Source of the DNA: Pseudomonadota bacterium
GTDB lineage: Bacteria; Desulfobacterota; Binatia; Binatales; Binataceae
Reading direction: 5' to 3'
Assembly: GCA_021323945.1 (NCBI GenBank)
Contig: JAJPKA010000003.1
Location: 197,429-261,428, forward strand
DNA length: 64,000 nucleotides
Both the position numbers and the translations under genes were made by a program. This document shows positions 43,852 to 53,011 of this stretch, piece after piece; the stretch's first letter is position 1, and each line of letters starts with the position of its first letter. The notes under the pieces were generated by a model. The model searched no databases, had not been told where the DNA came from, and saw nothing but the letters and a program-made list of their open reading frames with translations.

Positions 43852-44694
43852 CTATATGGCGTATTTCTTTGATAACGCTTCGGTTTGCGGAACGCCCATC
43901 AGTTCAATCAGCTCAGCGAACAGATGGCCGGTGATGGGAAGATCCAGCCTGCCGGTTTCCTTCAGCTGTCGCAGCGTATCGCGGAAATGAACATACGAGG
44001 CCATTAGCGTACTGGTATGAATATTGACGCGAAACCCATATTGGCCGAGCTCCCTCACCGGTAATAATGCGCCATTATAAAGCAGTGGCAGGCCGGAAAG
44101 TCGCGATGCATATTCCTTGAGGTCGTCGACCGTCCGTATTCCATCAACAAAGATCAGGGCGGCGCCTGCCTCGCGGTACGCATGGCATCGCCTGACGACA
44201 TCGTCCCAGCCGTTGACGGCGAGGGCGTCGGTACGGGCGATGATTACGAGATTCTGATCGCGGCGCGCATCACAGGCAGCACGCACTTTGGGCACCATCT
44301 CCTCGAGTGGAATGACCTGTTTGCCGGCCAGAAAACCACATTTCTTGGGCCAGACCTGGTCCTCAATATGAAGCGCCGCTGCGCCAGCTTCCTCATACTC
44401 CCGCACGGTGCGCCATACATTGATTGGGTTGCCATAACCGGTGTCTGCGTCACAGATGACCGGAACTTTTACGGCATGCGCGATCGCTCTGACGTTCTCA
44501 ACCATCTCTGACATGGTAAGCAGGCCTAGATCCGGAAAACCACGAGCCGCCGCGGTTCCGAATCCGGTCATATAGACCGCAGCGAACCCGACCTGTTCGG
44601 CCAGCTTCGCCTGCAGGCAATCGTAAACAAACGGCGCGACGATCATTTCAGGGCCTTGGAGCAGGCGCCGCAATTGTTGAGTGGTTTCAAGCAT
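43852..44694 (-). CDS. Isocitrate lyase/PEP mutase family protein
   Basis: A 280-residue member of the superfamily with the motifs CDADTGYGNP, HIEDQVWPKKCGFLAGK and VIIARTDA. The active-site loop reads KKCGF instead of KKCGH of methylisocitrate lyase, so the substrate may be another 2-substituted malate or a phosphonate. It is upstream of the HCCA isomerase-like gene with a six-base gap, so both are in one operon. The exact reaction is unknown. Confidence 0.8.
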   Translation of the reverse strand: MLETTQQLRRLLQGPEMIVAPFVYDCLQAKLAEQVGFAAVYMTGFGTAAARGFPDLGLLTMSEMVENVRAIAHAVKVPVICDADTGYGNPINVWRTVREYEEAGAAALHIEDQVWPKKCGFLAGKQVIPLEEMVPKVRAACDARRDQNLVIIARTDALAVNGWDDVVRRCHAYREAGAALIFVDGIRTVDDLKEYASRLSGLPLLYNGALLPVRELGQYGFRVNIHTSTLMASYVHFRDTLRQLKETGRLDLPITGHLFAELIELMGVPQTEALSKKYAI

Positions 44695-44781
44695 GGCTTA
44701 CTCCGCTTAGCCGCTGCGCAAAGGCGCGACCGTAGACCAATTTAAAGTCGACGACCGATAATGAAATGGGGTCGTCGAGAA

Positions 44782-45564
44782 TCAGTGAGTGTCCTCGCCG
44801 TATTTGGCTTTTTCAAGCTGAGCGTCAAGGGCCCGCAATTGCGACAGCTTCTGGTCAGTAGGCTCGAGTTCTTTTTTACGCTCCGCCTCCAATTCTTCCT
44901 GGTGATGGTTGGGGAGCTCGCCATCAATTTTTTCGAGCGCTTCCTGAGCGAGTCTCCGAACCATCGCACTTCTATCGTTTTGCACAATCTGAATCAGGGT
45001 ATCATTGGCTCGCGGATCGCCGATCTCACCCAACGCAAAGACCGCGGTGCCTCGGCTATCGGGATCAGTCGTTTCTTCCAGGTACTCGATAATGGGCAGC
45101 GTTCCGCGCGCATCGCCGATACGCCCGAGCGCGGCGACGAGGTGCAATCTTTCGATGGCGGGGGTTTGCCGCAGGAACAGCCGCTGTGACATCAAGGGAA
45201 CCGCGTCGTTGACACCGCGTGCCCCCAGCACATCAATTGCCTTGATTCGCACTCGCACGTCCAAATCATTGAGGCCGAGGTTAAGCAGCTGAGTCGACTC
45301 GGTCTGGTTGGCAACGTAACGCAGCTTTTCGAGACCCTCCACCCGGACTCGCGGATCCGCATCAGCGATTCGTTCCTTGGCCTCTTTGATCAACTGGTCG
45401 TCGGCCTGTGCTCGCTGAGTATTCGGTCCCACGGTTTCGAGGTTTTGGAGCAAAGTACCGGGTCCGCCTGGGCCCGTATATCCGAGTTGGGCAAAGGCAG
45501 GAAGGGGCAACGCCAGCGCCACCGCCAAAACGAGTGCACTCAACTGTGCGCGGGCTTTCGACAT
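44782..45564 (-). CDS. Exported HEAT-repeat protein
   Basis: A 260-residue secreted protein: a clean signal peptide (LSALVLAVALALPLPAFA) followed by a Gly-rich linker, then about five HEAT-like helical repeats (IADADPRVRVEGLEKL, LNDLDVRVRIKAIDVLG, ALGRIGDARGTLPIIEYL, ALGEIGDPRANDTLIQIV). The tail (about 215-255) is charged and likely a coiled coil. The ATG at 45564 follows GGAGGATGAGGGA. It would act as a periplasmic protein-binding scaffold. It is divergent from the DUF3108-like gene, with 39 bases between start codons. Confidence 0.75.
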   Translation of the reverse strand: MSKARAQLSALVLAVALALPLPAFAQLGYTGPGGPGTLLQNLETVGPNTQRAQADDQLIKEAKERIADADPRVRVEGLEKLRYVANQTESTQLLNLGLNDLDVRVRIKAIDVLGARGVNDAVPLMSQRLFLRQTPAIERLHLVAALGRIGDARGTLPIIEYLEETTDPDSRGTAVFALGEIGDPRANDTLIQIVQNDRSAMVRRLAQEALEKIDGELPNHHQEELEAERKKELEPTDQKLSQLRALDAQLEKAKYGEDTH

Positions 45565-45603
45565 TCCCTCATCCTCCCGAATTCGGCAAAATCGTGGTCC
45601 ACA

Positions 45604-46581
45604 GTGTATTGGATCGGTCTCAAATGGAAAATCTGGCCGCGCCGTCCTTTGCTGATAGGCGTCGTGATAATCTGCAGCACTATCGGCGCTGCCAGTGCTA
45701 AATCGCCATCGCATCGCACAGACTCAAGGCAGCCCCCGGTTCATTTCACCGCAATTGCCTTTCCTTCCGACCTTACTATTCCACGTTACCATCCGGGCCA
45801 CCAACCCTTTCGCGGCGGCGAGACCCTAATCTACCGTGCCTCGTGGATCGGCATTCCGGCCGCTGAAGCCAGGATAACCTTGGTCAAGAATGGAGCAGAC
45901 GGCTCGTTATGGACAGGGAAATTATGGTTGCGGAGCACCACCGCGGTCGATCTTCTTTATCGGATGCGCGATTACGTTTATGAGGATTTCAACCGAGCTG
46001 ATTTGCGGCCACGTGAGATGCGCATCATTCAGCATGAAAAACAGCGACGCGACGAATGGTCAATACGATTTGACGATCACGCTCATCTGGTGACCAGTGC
46101 CAAGCGCAACGCGCAAGGGCGGACCTGGATCCGCCAGTTCACTGGTGGCGAACCGTGGGGGCCATTCTCAGGCGCGATGCTGGCGCTCTCACTGCCTCTC
46201 GGAGTCGGCCAGACATACACATTTGATGTGTTTAGCGGCGGCAATCGCTACGTCCTGGCATTTGACGTGCAACGCCGGGAGTCGATTACAACTGCACTGG
46301 GTACCGTACCCGCGCTACGCATCATGCCATCGGTGGTCTGGCTGAGCGAAGGCAAGTTCCGCAATCAGGTCAGCCAGTCAGTCCTGTGGCTTAGTGACGA
46401 CGAGCGTCATTTGCCACTCAGGATTGAGGCTACGGCATATATCGGAACCATCCGGATAGATCTAATAAAGATTCTTAATGGACCAGTAAATGCGGCCGTC
46501 GCGGGAACCCAGACAATCGAGGCTGCCGAACGTGAACGCAATTTTCAGCTGCTTACGCCCTTATTTACTATGATCCCATAA
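45604..46581 (+). CDS. Exported DUF3108-like protein
   Basis: A 325-residue protein with an N-terminal signal sequence (PRRPLLIGVVIICSTIGAASA) and a DUF3108-like body beginning FRGGETLIYRASWIGIPAAEA (split over about 62-82), with ALGTVPALRIMP and LPLRIEATAYIGTIRIDL later. The family is expected in the periplasm or outer membrane. The longest frame begins at 45445 but runs across the divergent gene; the GTG at 45604 gives a sensible signal peptide, though no good ribosome site is seen. Function unknown. Confidence 0.65.
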   Translation: MYWIGLKWKIWPRRPLLIGVVIICSTIGAASAKSPSHRTDSRQPPVHFTAIAFPSDLTIPRYHPGHQPFRGGETLIYRASWIGIPAAEARITLVKNGADGSLWTGKLWLRSTTAVDLLYRMRDYVYEDFNRADLRPREMRIIQHEKQRRDEWSIRFDDHAHLVTSAKRNAQGRTWIRQFTGGEPWGPFSGAMLALSLPLGVGQTYTFDVFSGGNRYVLAFDVQRRESITTALGTVPALRIMPSVVWLSEGKFRNQVSQSVLWLSDDERHLPLRIEATAYIGTIRIDLIKILNGPVNAAVAGTQTIEAAERERNFQLLTPLFTMIP

Positions 46582-46717
46582 TGGTTTCGCAGTAACCGAA
46601 TGTGGTATTGGTGAGAACGGACAGAAGAGCGATTGGAACGAGCGGCCGGACCTCAATTAAAGCGGACTTTTTCGGTCATCCGTCCTCTGGGCCGCGCTTC
46701 AGGCAAGAGAGAAAGAA

Positions 46718-47323
46718 ATGGGTAAGAAGCTTGAGTTCTTTTACGATTGTTCCAGTCCTTGGACTTACCTCGCGTTTAGCAAAATTGAGGACGTTGCGCG
46801 ACGCCACCAGGCCGACTTGATCTGGCGGCCAATCCTGGTGGGCGGCGTGTTCAATGCGGTGAATCCCTCCGTCTACGAAACCCGCCAGCGGCCGGTCAAA
46901 CCCAAAGCGCGGTATTATGCCAAAGACCTTCAGGACTGGGCTCGTCTTTACGGTTTAAAGATCGGTCAGCCGAGCGTATTTCCGGTAAATTCGGTTAAGG
47001 CGATGCGTGGTGCATTTGTCGCGCATGAGCACGGCAAAATCTCCCCCTATTCGCGCTGCGTCTTCGAGCAATACTGGGGCGAAGACCGGGATATCAGCAG
47101 GGACGAGGTGTTACGCGAGATTGTGGGAATGGTCGGCCTGGACCCTGACGAATTCTTCGAGAAGATCAGTTCGCAAGAGTACAAAGACAAGCTCAAGCGC
47201 AATACCGATGAACTGATCGAGCGCGGCGGTTTCGGCTCGCCGACGATCTTCGTCGATGGCGAGATGTTCTTTGGCAATGACCGGCTGGTGTTGGTCGAGC
47301 ATGCCTTGGCCCAGTCCCATTGA
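46718..47323 (+). CDS. 2-hydroxychromene-2-carboxylate isomerase family protein
   Basis: A 201-residue thioredoxin-fold protein. The active site is in FYDCSSPWTYLAF, with the serine-proline arrangement of the isomerase group, and GFGSPTIFVDGEMFFGNDR is the C-terminal counterpart. It is clearly homologous to, but distinct from, the protein encoded at 43.2 kb. GAGAGAAAG lies just before the ATG. It stands alone between two unrelated genes. Confidence 0.88.
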   Translation: MGKKLEFFYDCSSPWTYLAFSKIEDVARRHQADLIWRPILVGGVFNAVNPSVYETRQRPVKPKARYYAKDLQDWARLYGLKIGQPSVFPVNSVKAMRGAFVAHEHGKISPYSRCVFEQYWGEDRDISRDEVLREIVGMVGLDPDEFFEKISSQEYKDKLKRNTDELIERGGFGSPTIFVDGEMFFGNDRLVLVEHALAQSH

Positions 47324-47620
47324 CTTCCGGCCTCGACCTTAAACCAAAGATCCAGGCGAAGCGATCGCTGAGGGAACTCCTCCAAGCCTCCTCGCTCTTG
47401 GCACCGCTACCGCACGACGCCCTACAAGTCACGAGAAAACGGCAGGATCCTATTTCTCGACCAGCCGCCATTAAAGCATGCCACCATATGGCGTAAACGA
47501 AACAGAGCAGGTTCGAGTCACTCACCAGGAATGGCCGTTGCCTTTCACCCACCGCAACCAGGTTAAGCTTCCATAAAAGGGAGATGCCGTTTTCGTGGTC
47601 GCTCGACATGCGTTGAGTAG

Positions 47621-48241
47621 GTGATTGGGGAAGTGTCTCGGCTGCCACAATTCGACAGCTTGCCCGAAAAAGTTCGAGCCTTCGTTGCACTTCGAATGGG
47701 TGCAGAGGTTGAAGCCGCGATCGGCGATTTAATCAATCACTTACGTGAGATTCCTAGCGGCACGCGTTGGGTGTCGCGGGAGAATCTACATCTAACGTTG
47801 CGATTTTTGGGAGATTCCTGCGACCGCAACCTGCTGGCAGCGCTGGACCGTCATCTTAACTGGATTGCCGCGCGCACTCTTCCGTTCGTCCTCAGTGTGC
47901 GTGGTACGGGAGTTTTCCCAAATCTGAACCGTCCCCGCGTAATATGGCTCGGTCTCACAGGCGCGATGTTATTGGAACTGGCGCAGCAGGTCGAAGCTGC
48001 CGCGCGCCAGGCTGGCTTTGCCGCAGAATCTCGTCCATACAGTCCTCATCTTACGATCGGCCGGGTACGAGACTTGACCGGCTGGCAACGAATCCGTGCA
48101 ATCCTCAATCGCGCCTCGAATCAAGAGTTCGGATCCGCTTACATCGCAGAAATGATGCTGTATCGCAGCATCCTGGGTGGTCCCTCACCCCAATACCAGG
48201 AAATTAATCGCTATCAATTCGGCACGACACCCATTCCTTAG
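47621..48241 (+). CDS. thpR: RNA 2',3'-cyclic phosphodiesterase
   Basis: A 206-residue 2H phosphoesterase. The two H-x-T motifs are LHLTLRFLG (about 54-62) and SPHLTIGRV (about 142-150). RAFVALRM begins the first strand. Family members hydrolyse 2',3'-cyclic phosphates or ligate tRNA halves in vitro. GTG 47621 or 47633 could be the start; neither has a well-placed ribosome site. Confidence 0.92.
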   Translation: MIGEVSRLPQFDSLPEKVRAFVALRMGAEVEAAIGDLINHLREIPSGTRWVSRENLHLTLRFLGDSCDRNLLAALDRHLNWIAARTLPFVLSVRGTGVFPNLNRPRVIWLGLTGAMLLELAQQVEAAARQAGFAAESRPYSPHLTIGRVRDLTGWQRIRAILNRASNQEFGSAYIAEMMLYRSILGGPSPQYQEINRYQFGTTPIP

Positions 48242-48336
48242 AGACTCTCGGCCGGCGCGGCGCGTGCCGCTATCGTCCTGCGTGCCAAGCGGCTATCGTA
48301 TTGCAGCGAAACTCACCAAGATCGAGCAAGCAAGCC

Positions 48337-48777
48337 ATGGCAATTACGGTAAAGAAGACAGTGCTTTGGAGAAAGGAACTGGATAATGAGCCCGGAACAC
48401 TAGCGACCGCCCTTGAGCCTGTGGCGAGCGCGGGCGCCGACCTTCAACTCGTCATGCTCTACCGCTTCCCGGGAACCCAAAAAGGTGCTGTCGAGCTTTA
48501 CCCGGTTACCGGTAGGAAGCTAACCGGGATCGCACAAGGTGCCGGCTTAGCTCCATCTTCAATTCCTGTGCTCGTGGTCGAAGGAGATAATCGGCCTGGC
48601 CTTGGTTACTCGTTTGCCAAAGCTATCGGCGATGCCGGGATCAACTTGAGTTTCCTTATGGCGCAAGTCATTGGTCGAAAATATGCGGCGGTATTCGGGT
48701 TCGAAAACGAGGCCGACGCGACTCGGGCGGCGACACTGCTCAAGCGGACGGCCGCGCCCAGCCGCAGGCGCAAGTAG
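48337..48777 (+). CDS. ACT-domain-like protein
   Basis: A 146-residue protein with two ACT-like units: residues 5-65 (LWRKELDNEPGTLATAL) and 75-135 (VVEGDNRPGLGYSFAKAIGDAGI), each with the Gly-turn typical of ligand-binding ACT domains. No catalytic domain is attached, so a regulatory role in amino-acid sensing is plausible. It begins with ATG 48337 and ends 31 bases before the recA upstream dyad. Its basic tail (KRTAAPSRRRK) is unusual. Confidence 0.7.
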   Translation: MAITVKKTVLWRKELDNEPGTLATALEPVASAGADLQLVMLYRFPGTQKGAVELYPVTGRKLTGIAQGAGLAPSSIPVLVVEGDNRPGLGYSFAKAIGDAGINLSFLMAQVIGRKYAAVFGFENEADATRAATLLKRTAAPSRRRK

Positions 48778-48807
48778 ATCGGAGGGCGCTCGATATCAAG
48801 TCCTGAG

Positions 48808-48822
48808 GTGCGATTATCGCAC
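48808..48822. promoter_or_regulatory. Perfect dyad upstream of recA
   Basis: GTGCGA-TTA-TCGCAC is a perfect 6-bp inverted repeat with a 3-base centre, 97 bases before the recA start codon. Its place suggests a LexA-type or other SOS operator, though it matches no LexA box I know. Confidence 0.35.
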
Positions 48823-48918
48823 TCAGTCGGTCCAATAGTCGGTTTCTGTTATCCTAGCGATATTCCCTGTCATTTATGCCAAGATTCTGGCCGAGCTTCG
48901 GTAGCTGTGGGGACGGCA

Positions 48919-49995
48919 ATGGCCCAGGATATCAAGACTAAAGCGCTCGACCTGGCTCTCAGCCAAATCGAGAAGCAATTCGGCAAGGGTTCAATCATGA
49001 AGTTGGGGGAGCAGGCGGTTGAAAGTGATATTGCGGTTATCCCCACCGGCTCGCTCGGTCTCGACCTGGCTTTGGGGGTGGGCGGTCTCCCACGGGGGCG
49101 GATTGTCGAAATCTACGGTCCCGAGTCATCAGGCAAAACGACGCTAGCCTTGGAATGTATCGCTGAGGCGCAGAAAATGGGCGGAATCGGCGCCTTTATT
49201 GACGCTGAGCATGCCCTCGATGCCGGCTACGCCCGAAAGCTTGGCGTCAACGTCGAAGATCTTTTGATCTCCCAGCCTGATAATGGTGAGCAAGCTTTGG
49301 AAATCGCCGAAACTCTGGTCCAGTCCGGCGCCATCGATGTACTCGTGATTGATTCGGTCGCCGCACTCGTGCCCCGGGCGGAAATTGAGGGCGAGATGGG
49401 CGAGCCGCAGATGGGTTTACAGGCCCGCCTGATGTCTCAAGCTCTGCGCAAACTGACCTCGATCATCGCGCGGTCGCGAACGATCGTCATCTTTATCAAT
49501 CAGATTCGGATGAAGATTGGCGTAATGTTCGGCAATCCCGAAACCACTACCGGAGGGAATGCGCTTAAGTTCTATTCTTCGGTCCGGATAGATATTCGCC
49601 GCATCGGTTCGATTAAGTCCAATAACGAAGTGATCGGCTCGCGAACCAAGGTGAAGGTCGTCAAGAATAAGGTTGCCCCGCCCTTCCGAGAGGCTGAATT
49701 CGATATTCTCTACGGCTCCGGAATCTCCAAGGAAGGCGAACTCGTGGACCTGGCCTCCGAGCACAATGTGATCGAAAAATTAGGCGCCTGGTACTCTTAC
49801 AACGGTGAAAGGATTGGACAAGGACGCGAGAACGCGCGTGATTTCCTTAAGTCCAATCCGAAAATCGCTGCAGAAGTTGAAGCCCATTTGCGCGCCAAGC
49901 TGTCCACCAAAGTTACCACCAGCAGCGGCCACGAGTTGGAAGTCGCTGATGAGGACACGCCGCCGAGTTCACCCGCTCCCAAACGCCGGACATAA
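48919..49995 (+). CDS. recA: Recombinase RecA
   Basis: A 358-residue recombinase forming ATP-dependent filaments on single-stranded DNA and promoting LexA cleavage. Walker A is [12 protein letters not shown]-like EIYGPESSG precedes it; [20 protein letters not shown] and the signature [23 protein letters not shown] follow, with loop 2 residues [15 protein letters not shown]. The acidic-basic tail ends in SSPAPKRRT. The longer frame to 48808 lacks a site; GGGGA stands before the ATG at 48919. Confidence 0.97.
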   Translation: MAQDIKTKALDLALSQIEKQFGKGSIMKLGEQAVESDIAVIPTGSLGLDLALGVGGLPRGRIVEIYGPESSGKTTLALECIAEAQKMGGIGAFIDAEHALDAGYARKLGVNVEDLLISQPDNGEQALEIAETLVQSGAIDVLVIDSVAALVPRAEIEGEMGEPQMGLQARLMSQALRKLTSIIARSRTIVIFINQIRMKIGVMFGNPETTTGGNALKFYSSVRIDIRRIGSIKSNNEVIGSRTKVKVVKNKVAPPFREAEFDILYGSGISKEGELVDLASEHNVIEKLGAWYSYNGERIGQGRENARDFLKSNPKIAAEVEAHLRAKLSTKVTTSSGHELEVADEDTPPSSPAPKRRT

Positions 49996-50276
49996 CAGAC
50001 CTTCGCGGCACAAGGTGCTCGATGCGAGCCGGCGCGGGTCTTGGTACAAACCACAACGCCAGCCCCGCTTAATGCCAGCGATCGACCTGCGCCTGCAATT
50101 CGAGCTTATCGTTGCGCACTCAGGCATATGGGCAAACTCAGCCACGCGCAACGCCACCATGGGCTCGAGCATCGGGTGTTGGGGCATTTAACCGCCCGCT
50201 GGGTCAGACCGAGCTTGAATAAGTTGGGCACACTTGGTCTGCAAAAACATTCGTACACAGCGAGGAAATCAACAAA
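49996..50276. other. Intergenic region after recA
   Basis: These bases between convergent genes contain frames without ribosome sites. No recX gene follows recA here. Nothing else is recognised apart from the hairpin that starts at 50277. Confidence 0.4.
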
Positions 50277-50306
50277 GAGGGAGCGGCGGGTAACCGCTGC
50301 TCCCTC
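50277..50306 (-). terminator. Terminator after LLM oxidoreductase gene
   Basis: GAGGGAGCGGCG (50277-50288) pairs with CGCTGCTCCCTC (50295-50306) with one non-Watson-Crick pair around a 6-base loop. On the minus strand it is followed by TTTGTTGATTT, an adequate U-tract. Confidence 0.7.
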
Positions 50307-50319
50307 GCATCGAAGATTT

Positions 50320-51636
50320 TTATGCAGAAGCTTCCAGCAGCTCGGCATTGCCGACGGGTTCATACTTGCCCGAAGGTGGCAGCGGCCGAGAGCCAGGCTT
50401 GACCTCGAAGGGGGAAGTAAGACCCATTTCCTTGGCAATCTCACGGAGGGCTGGCACTACTTCTTCGCCCAATAACTTTACGCAGGTTCTGCGATCCTTT
50501 AGCGGAACTGGACCGTCGAGCCAAAACGAGAAGATGCCAGGGCGCAGTACCTCGAAGATGTACCGGAGCTTTTTGACCAAGGTCTTCGGCGAGCCAGTAA
50601 CTATTTGACCCTGTTTCTGCCAATCAGCATAGCTGTTGTACAAACGCTGCTTTAGTTCGCGCACTTCGTCATCATTCTCGGGATCATGGTCGATGGTCGA
50701 TCGTCCGGGAAGATTCGGATTGGCGAACTGACTGGCTAATCTGCGAGTTGCCTCCTTTGAGTTGTATCCGGGCGGGAACATCCATTCAGGCCGGGCAAAA
50801 TGGGAGAAGCCGCCACCAAAAAGAAATGCCTTCCCAAACTCTTCGGCTTTCTCGTCAGTCTCATGGCAGAAGACCGGTTGTAAGTAGCCGAAATTCTCCG
50901 GTCCAGCCTGATAACCCTGGTCGGCAGCGATCTTCGCGTACATGTTCCACAGCTCGAGCGTCGGCTTAAGCATCGTCGCAAGCGCAACATAGGGATACTT
51001 GTGATTGGCGGTCCAAACCACCGTTTCCGGACTGATGAGACCTGGTATCCAGATCGGTGGATGGGGCTTCTGCAAAGGTAGCACCCATGGATTCACGAAC
51101 CGGTAATGGAAGTGTTTGCCCTCGAATCGGAAAGGTCCCGGACGTGTCCATGCCTGGATAATGAAATCGTGCGCTTCGTCGAAATATTCGCGATTATATG
51201 CCGGATTGGCATTGTTGAAGAGTTGTTCGCTCCCGGCACCGCGGATAAACCCTGGCACCAAGCGCCCGCCGGACAACATGTCGATCATGGCCAGCTCTTC
51301 AGCTAGCCGCAGAGGATTCGAGACCACAGGAGTGGGATTGCCGAGCAACACGATCTTGACTCTCTTCGTGACTCGGGCAAGGACGGAAGCCTCTACATCC
51401 ATTACGGCTCCCATGCAGAACGGCGTGCCATGATGCTCATTGAGCATCACACCATCGAAACCCAGTTCGTCACAGTAAACCTTCTCGTCGATATATTCGT
51501 TGAGCAGCTGCGCTCCTTTTTCGGCATCGAAGAACTTATTGGGCACACCGAAAAAACTGCGGCGCTTCAGGATCTCGTCTTCGAGCACCTCTGGGTTTCC
51601 GTGATAGGCCCGCTCGGTAAAGAACATAATGTGCAT
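50320..51636 (-). CDS. LLM class flavin-dependent oxidoreductase (luciferase-like)
   Basis: A 438-residue luciferase-superfamily protein, opening MHIMFFTERAYHGNPEVL. EHHGTPFCMG, ARVTKRVKIVLLGNPTPV, and LDMLSGGRLVPGFIRGAG (as MIDMLSGGRLVPGFIRGAG) are typical barrel segments. It is longer than, and only distantly related to, the one at 15.2 kb. GGGAG precedes the ATG at 51636; the frame also opens at 51651. A TATAAT-like -10 lies about 70 bases upstream. Its neighbour on the same strand is an alpha/beta hydrolase, possibly part of the same degradation route. Confidence 0.9.
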   Translation of the reverse strand: MHIMFFTERAYHGNPEVLEDEILKRRSFFGVPNKFFDAEKGAQLLNEYIDEKVYCDELGFDGVMLNEHHGTPFCMGAVMDVEASVLARVTKRVKIVLLGNPTPVVSNPLRLAEELAMIDMLSGGRLVPGFIRGAGSEQLFNNANPAYNREYFDEAHDFIIQAWTRPGPFRFEGKHFHYRFVNPWVLPLQKPHPPIWIPGLISPETVVWTANHKYPYVALATMLKPTLELWNMYAKIAADQGYQAGPENFGYLQPVFCHETDEKAEEFGKAFLFGGGFSHFARPEWMFPPGYNSKEATRRLASQFANPNLPGRSTIDHDPENDDEVRELKQRLYNSYADWQKQGQIVTGSPKTLVKKLRYIFEVLRPGIFSFWLDGPVPLKDRRTCVKLLGEEVVPALREIAKEMGLTSPFEVKPGSRPLPPSGKYEPVGNAELLEASA

Positions 51637-51705
51637 ATGGTCGACTCCCAAGTCGAATCTAAAGCTTATTCATCGGCGCAACCGCCGGATACGATTACGA
51701 GATTA

Positions 51706-51711
51706 ATTATA
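51706..51711 (-). promoter_or_regulatory. Possible -10 box for LLM oxidoreductase gene
   Basis: The minus strand reads TATAAT exactly, 70 bases before the start codon at 51636, in an AT-rich stretch. The -35 region is poor (TGAACC at a 19-base spacing), so an activator may be needed or the match may be accidental. Confidence 0.35.
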
Positions 51712-51789
51712 TCCTCATTATCAGAACAACGGTTCATGATTCCACGCTGGTTCGCACCGCTTTCCGCGCCCCAGCCTGATCTGTTCCCT

Positions 51790-52584
51790 CTACTTGAGGA
51801 AGTTGCGTACTTCGCGCACGAACTCTTCGACCTTTTCGACCTCCGGCATGTGTCCGCAATTGTCTAATACGACCAGACGCGAGCCAACGATTTTAGCGTG
51901 ATACAGCTCTCCCGCACTCAATGGCACGACCGGATCCTCTCTTCCCCAAATGAGCAGCGTCGGCAGACCCACCACATTTTCCAACAAATGCGGCATCGCC
52001 TGATTGAACATGTATGGCTTCCAGGCCAGACGAGCGGTCTGGGCACGCGCATCCTCCCAGGCTTCAAACTGCGCGGGGGTTTGCTCGCCTCCGAACAGCT
52101 TCTTGAACTCCGGGTTAGTGTTGGGGTTGAGTACGTTTCTGTTCAAGTAAGTACGCGCGGTGACAGTGAACATATCCATGATCTCGCCCTGAGGAGGACG
52201 CAGGCCAGTAGGCCCGACCAGAATCATCCGCGCAAATTGGGCGGAGTTTTGTACGGCCATCTCGGCTGCCAACCAACCGCCCAGCGAGAACCCAATCACG
52301 TCTACCGGGGCCAGATTCTGCTCACGCACGAATCTCGCGTAGAATGAGGCGAGATCGCGCATATCCATTATCCAATCAACCTGAGGCGATCTTCCGAAAC
52401 CGGGATGCTGCGGAATCCACAGCGTGCGCTCGGCGGCGAGCGCTGAATGCCAGCTAAGCCAGCCCGGATCCCCTAACTCGCCATGAAACACCAGCAGCGG
52501 TCGGCCGCTGCCTCCCTTGATAACCACCAGCTCCGTTTCTCCAACACGGAGCTTCTCCTCAATACGATTCAGCTGGTCAGTCAT
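51790..52584 (-). CDS. Alpha/beta hydrolase
   Basis: A 264-residue alpha/beta hydrolase. VFHGELGDPGWLSWH forms the oxyanion side, GFSLGGWLAAEMA the nucleophile elbow, WGREDPVVPLSAGE the acid and NCGHMPEVEKVEEF the histidine. It resembles C-C bond hydrolases of aromatic meta-cleavage pathways. It lies upstream of the LLM oxidoreductase gene with about 150 bases between them. Substrate unknown. Confidence 0.85.
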   Translation of the reverse strand: MTDQLNRIEEKLRVGETELVVIKGGSGRPLLVFHGELGDPGWLSWHSALAAERTLWIPQHPGFGRSPQVDWIMDMRDLASFYARFVREQNLAPVDVIGFSLGGWLAAEMAVQNSAQFARMILVGPTGLRPPQGEIMDMFTVTARTYLNRNVLNPNTNPEFKKLFGGEQTPAQFEAWEDARAQTARLAWKPYMFNQAMPHLLENVVGLPTLLIWGREDPVVPLSAGELYHAKIVGSRLVVLDNCGHMPEVEKVEEFVREVRNFLK

Positions 52585-52774
52585 GTACTCTCCGTCTCAC
52601 CGTGCGCTTAAAGCGCCCGAATCTTCGGGCTGCTTATCAGAGTTTAAGCGAGGAGGGACTATAACGCGAAGCCTGCTTACAAAGAAGCGAATCGAGTTCC
52701 CAAATAAGCGGGTCAAGTGGGTGGCAAGCACTTGCCGGTTAGGGTAACCTTTCGGTGCCCAGGAGCGACAGCTG

Positions 52775-52954
52775 ATGGCCTTTATCATGTGCGATGACCA
52801 CAACCTTACAATCGAGGCTGACGGCATCGATCCAGCGAAAGCTCGGAAATTGATGCTCAGCGAGCCCGAGGAAAGTCCCTCTGCGATGGAGCAGGAAGTG
52901 ATCGAATTCGGGAAAAAGCACCGGGAGTGCAACCTCCGGATTCTGGCTGAGTGA
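52775..52954 (+). CDS. Small hypothetical protein
   Basis: A 59-residue frame, MAFIMCDDHNLTIEADG and onward, ending RECNLRILAE. AGGAG lies about nine bases before the ATG. The composition is charged, with no signal peptide or transmembrane segment, and codon use is like that of the neighbours. It lies alone on the plus strand between minus-strand genes. Function unknown. Confidence 0.45.
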   Translation: MAFIMCDDHNLTIEADGIDPAKARKLMLSEPEESPSAMEQEVIEFGKKHRECNLRILAE

Positions 52955-53011
52955 AGCTCAACGCCTTGGAAATTCCGCTGTCAAACGAATTCAATTGAAT
53001 GTCAGGAGCCC

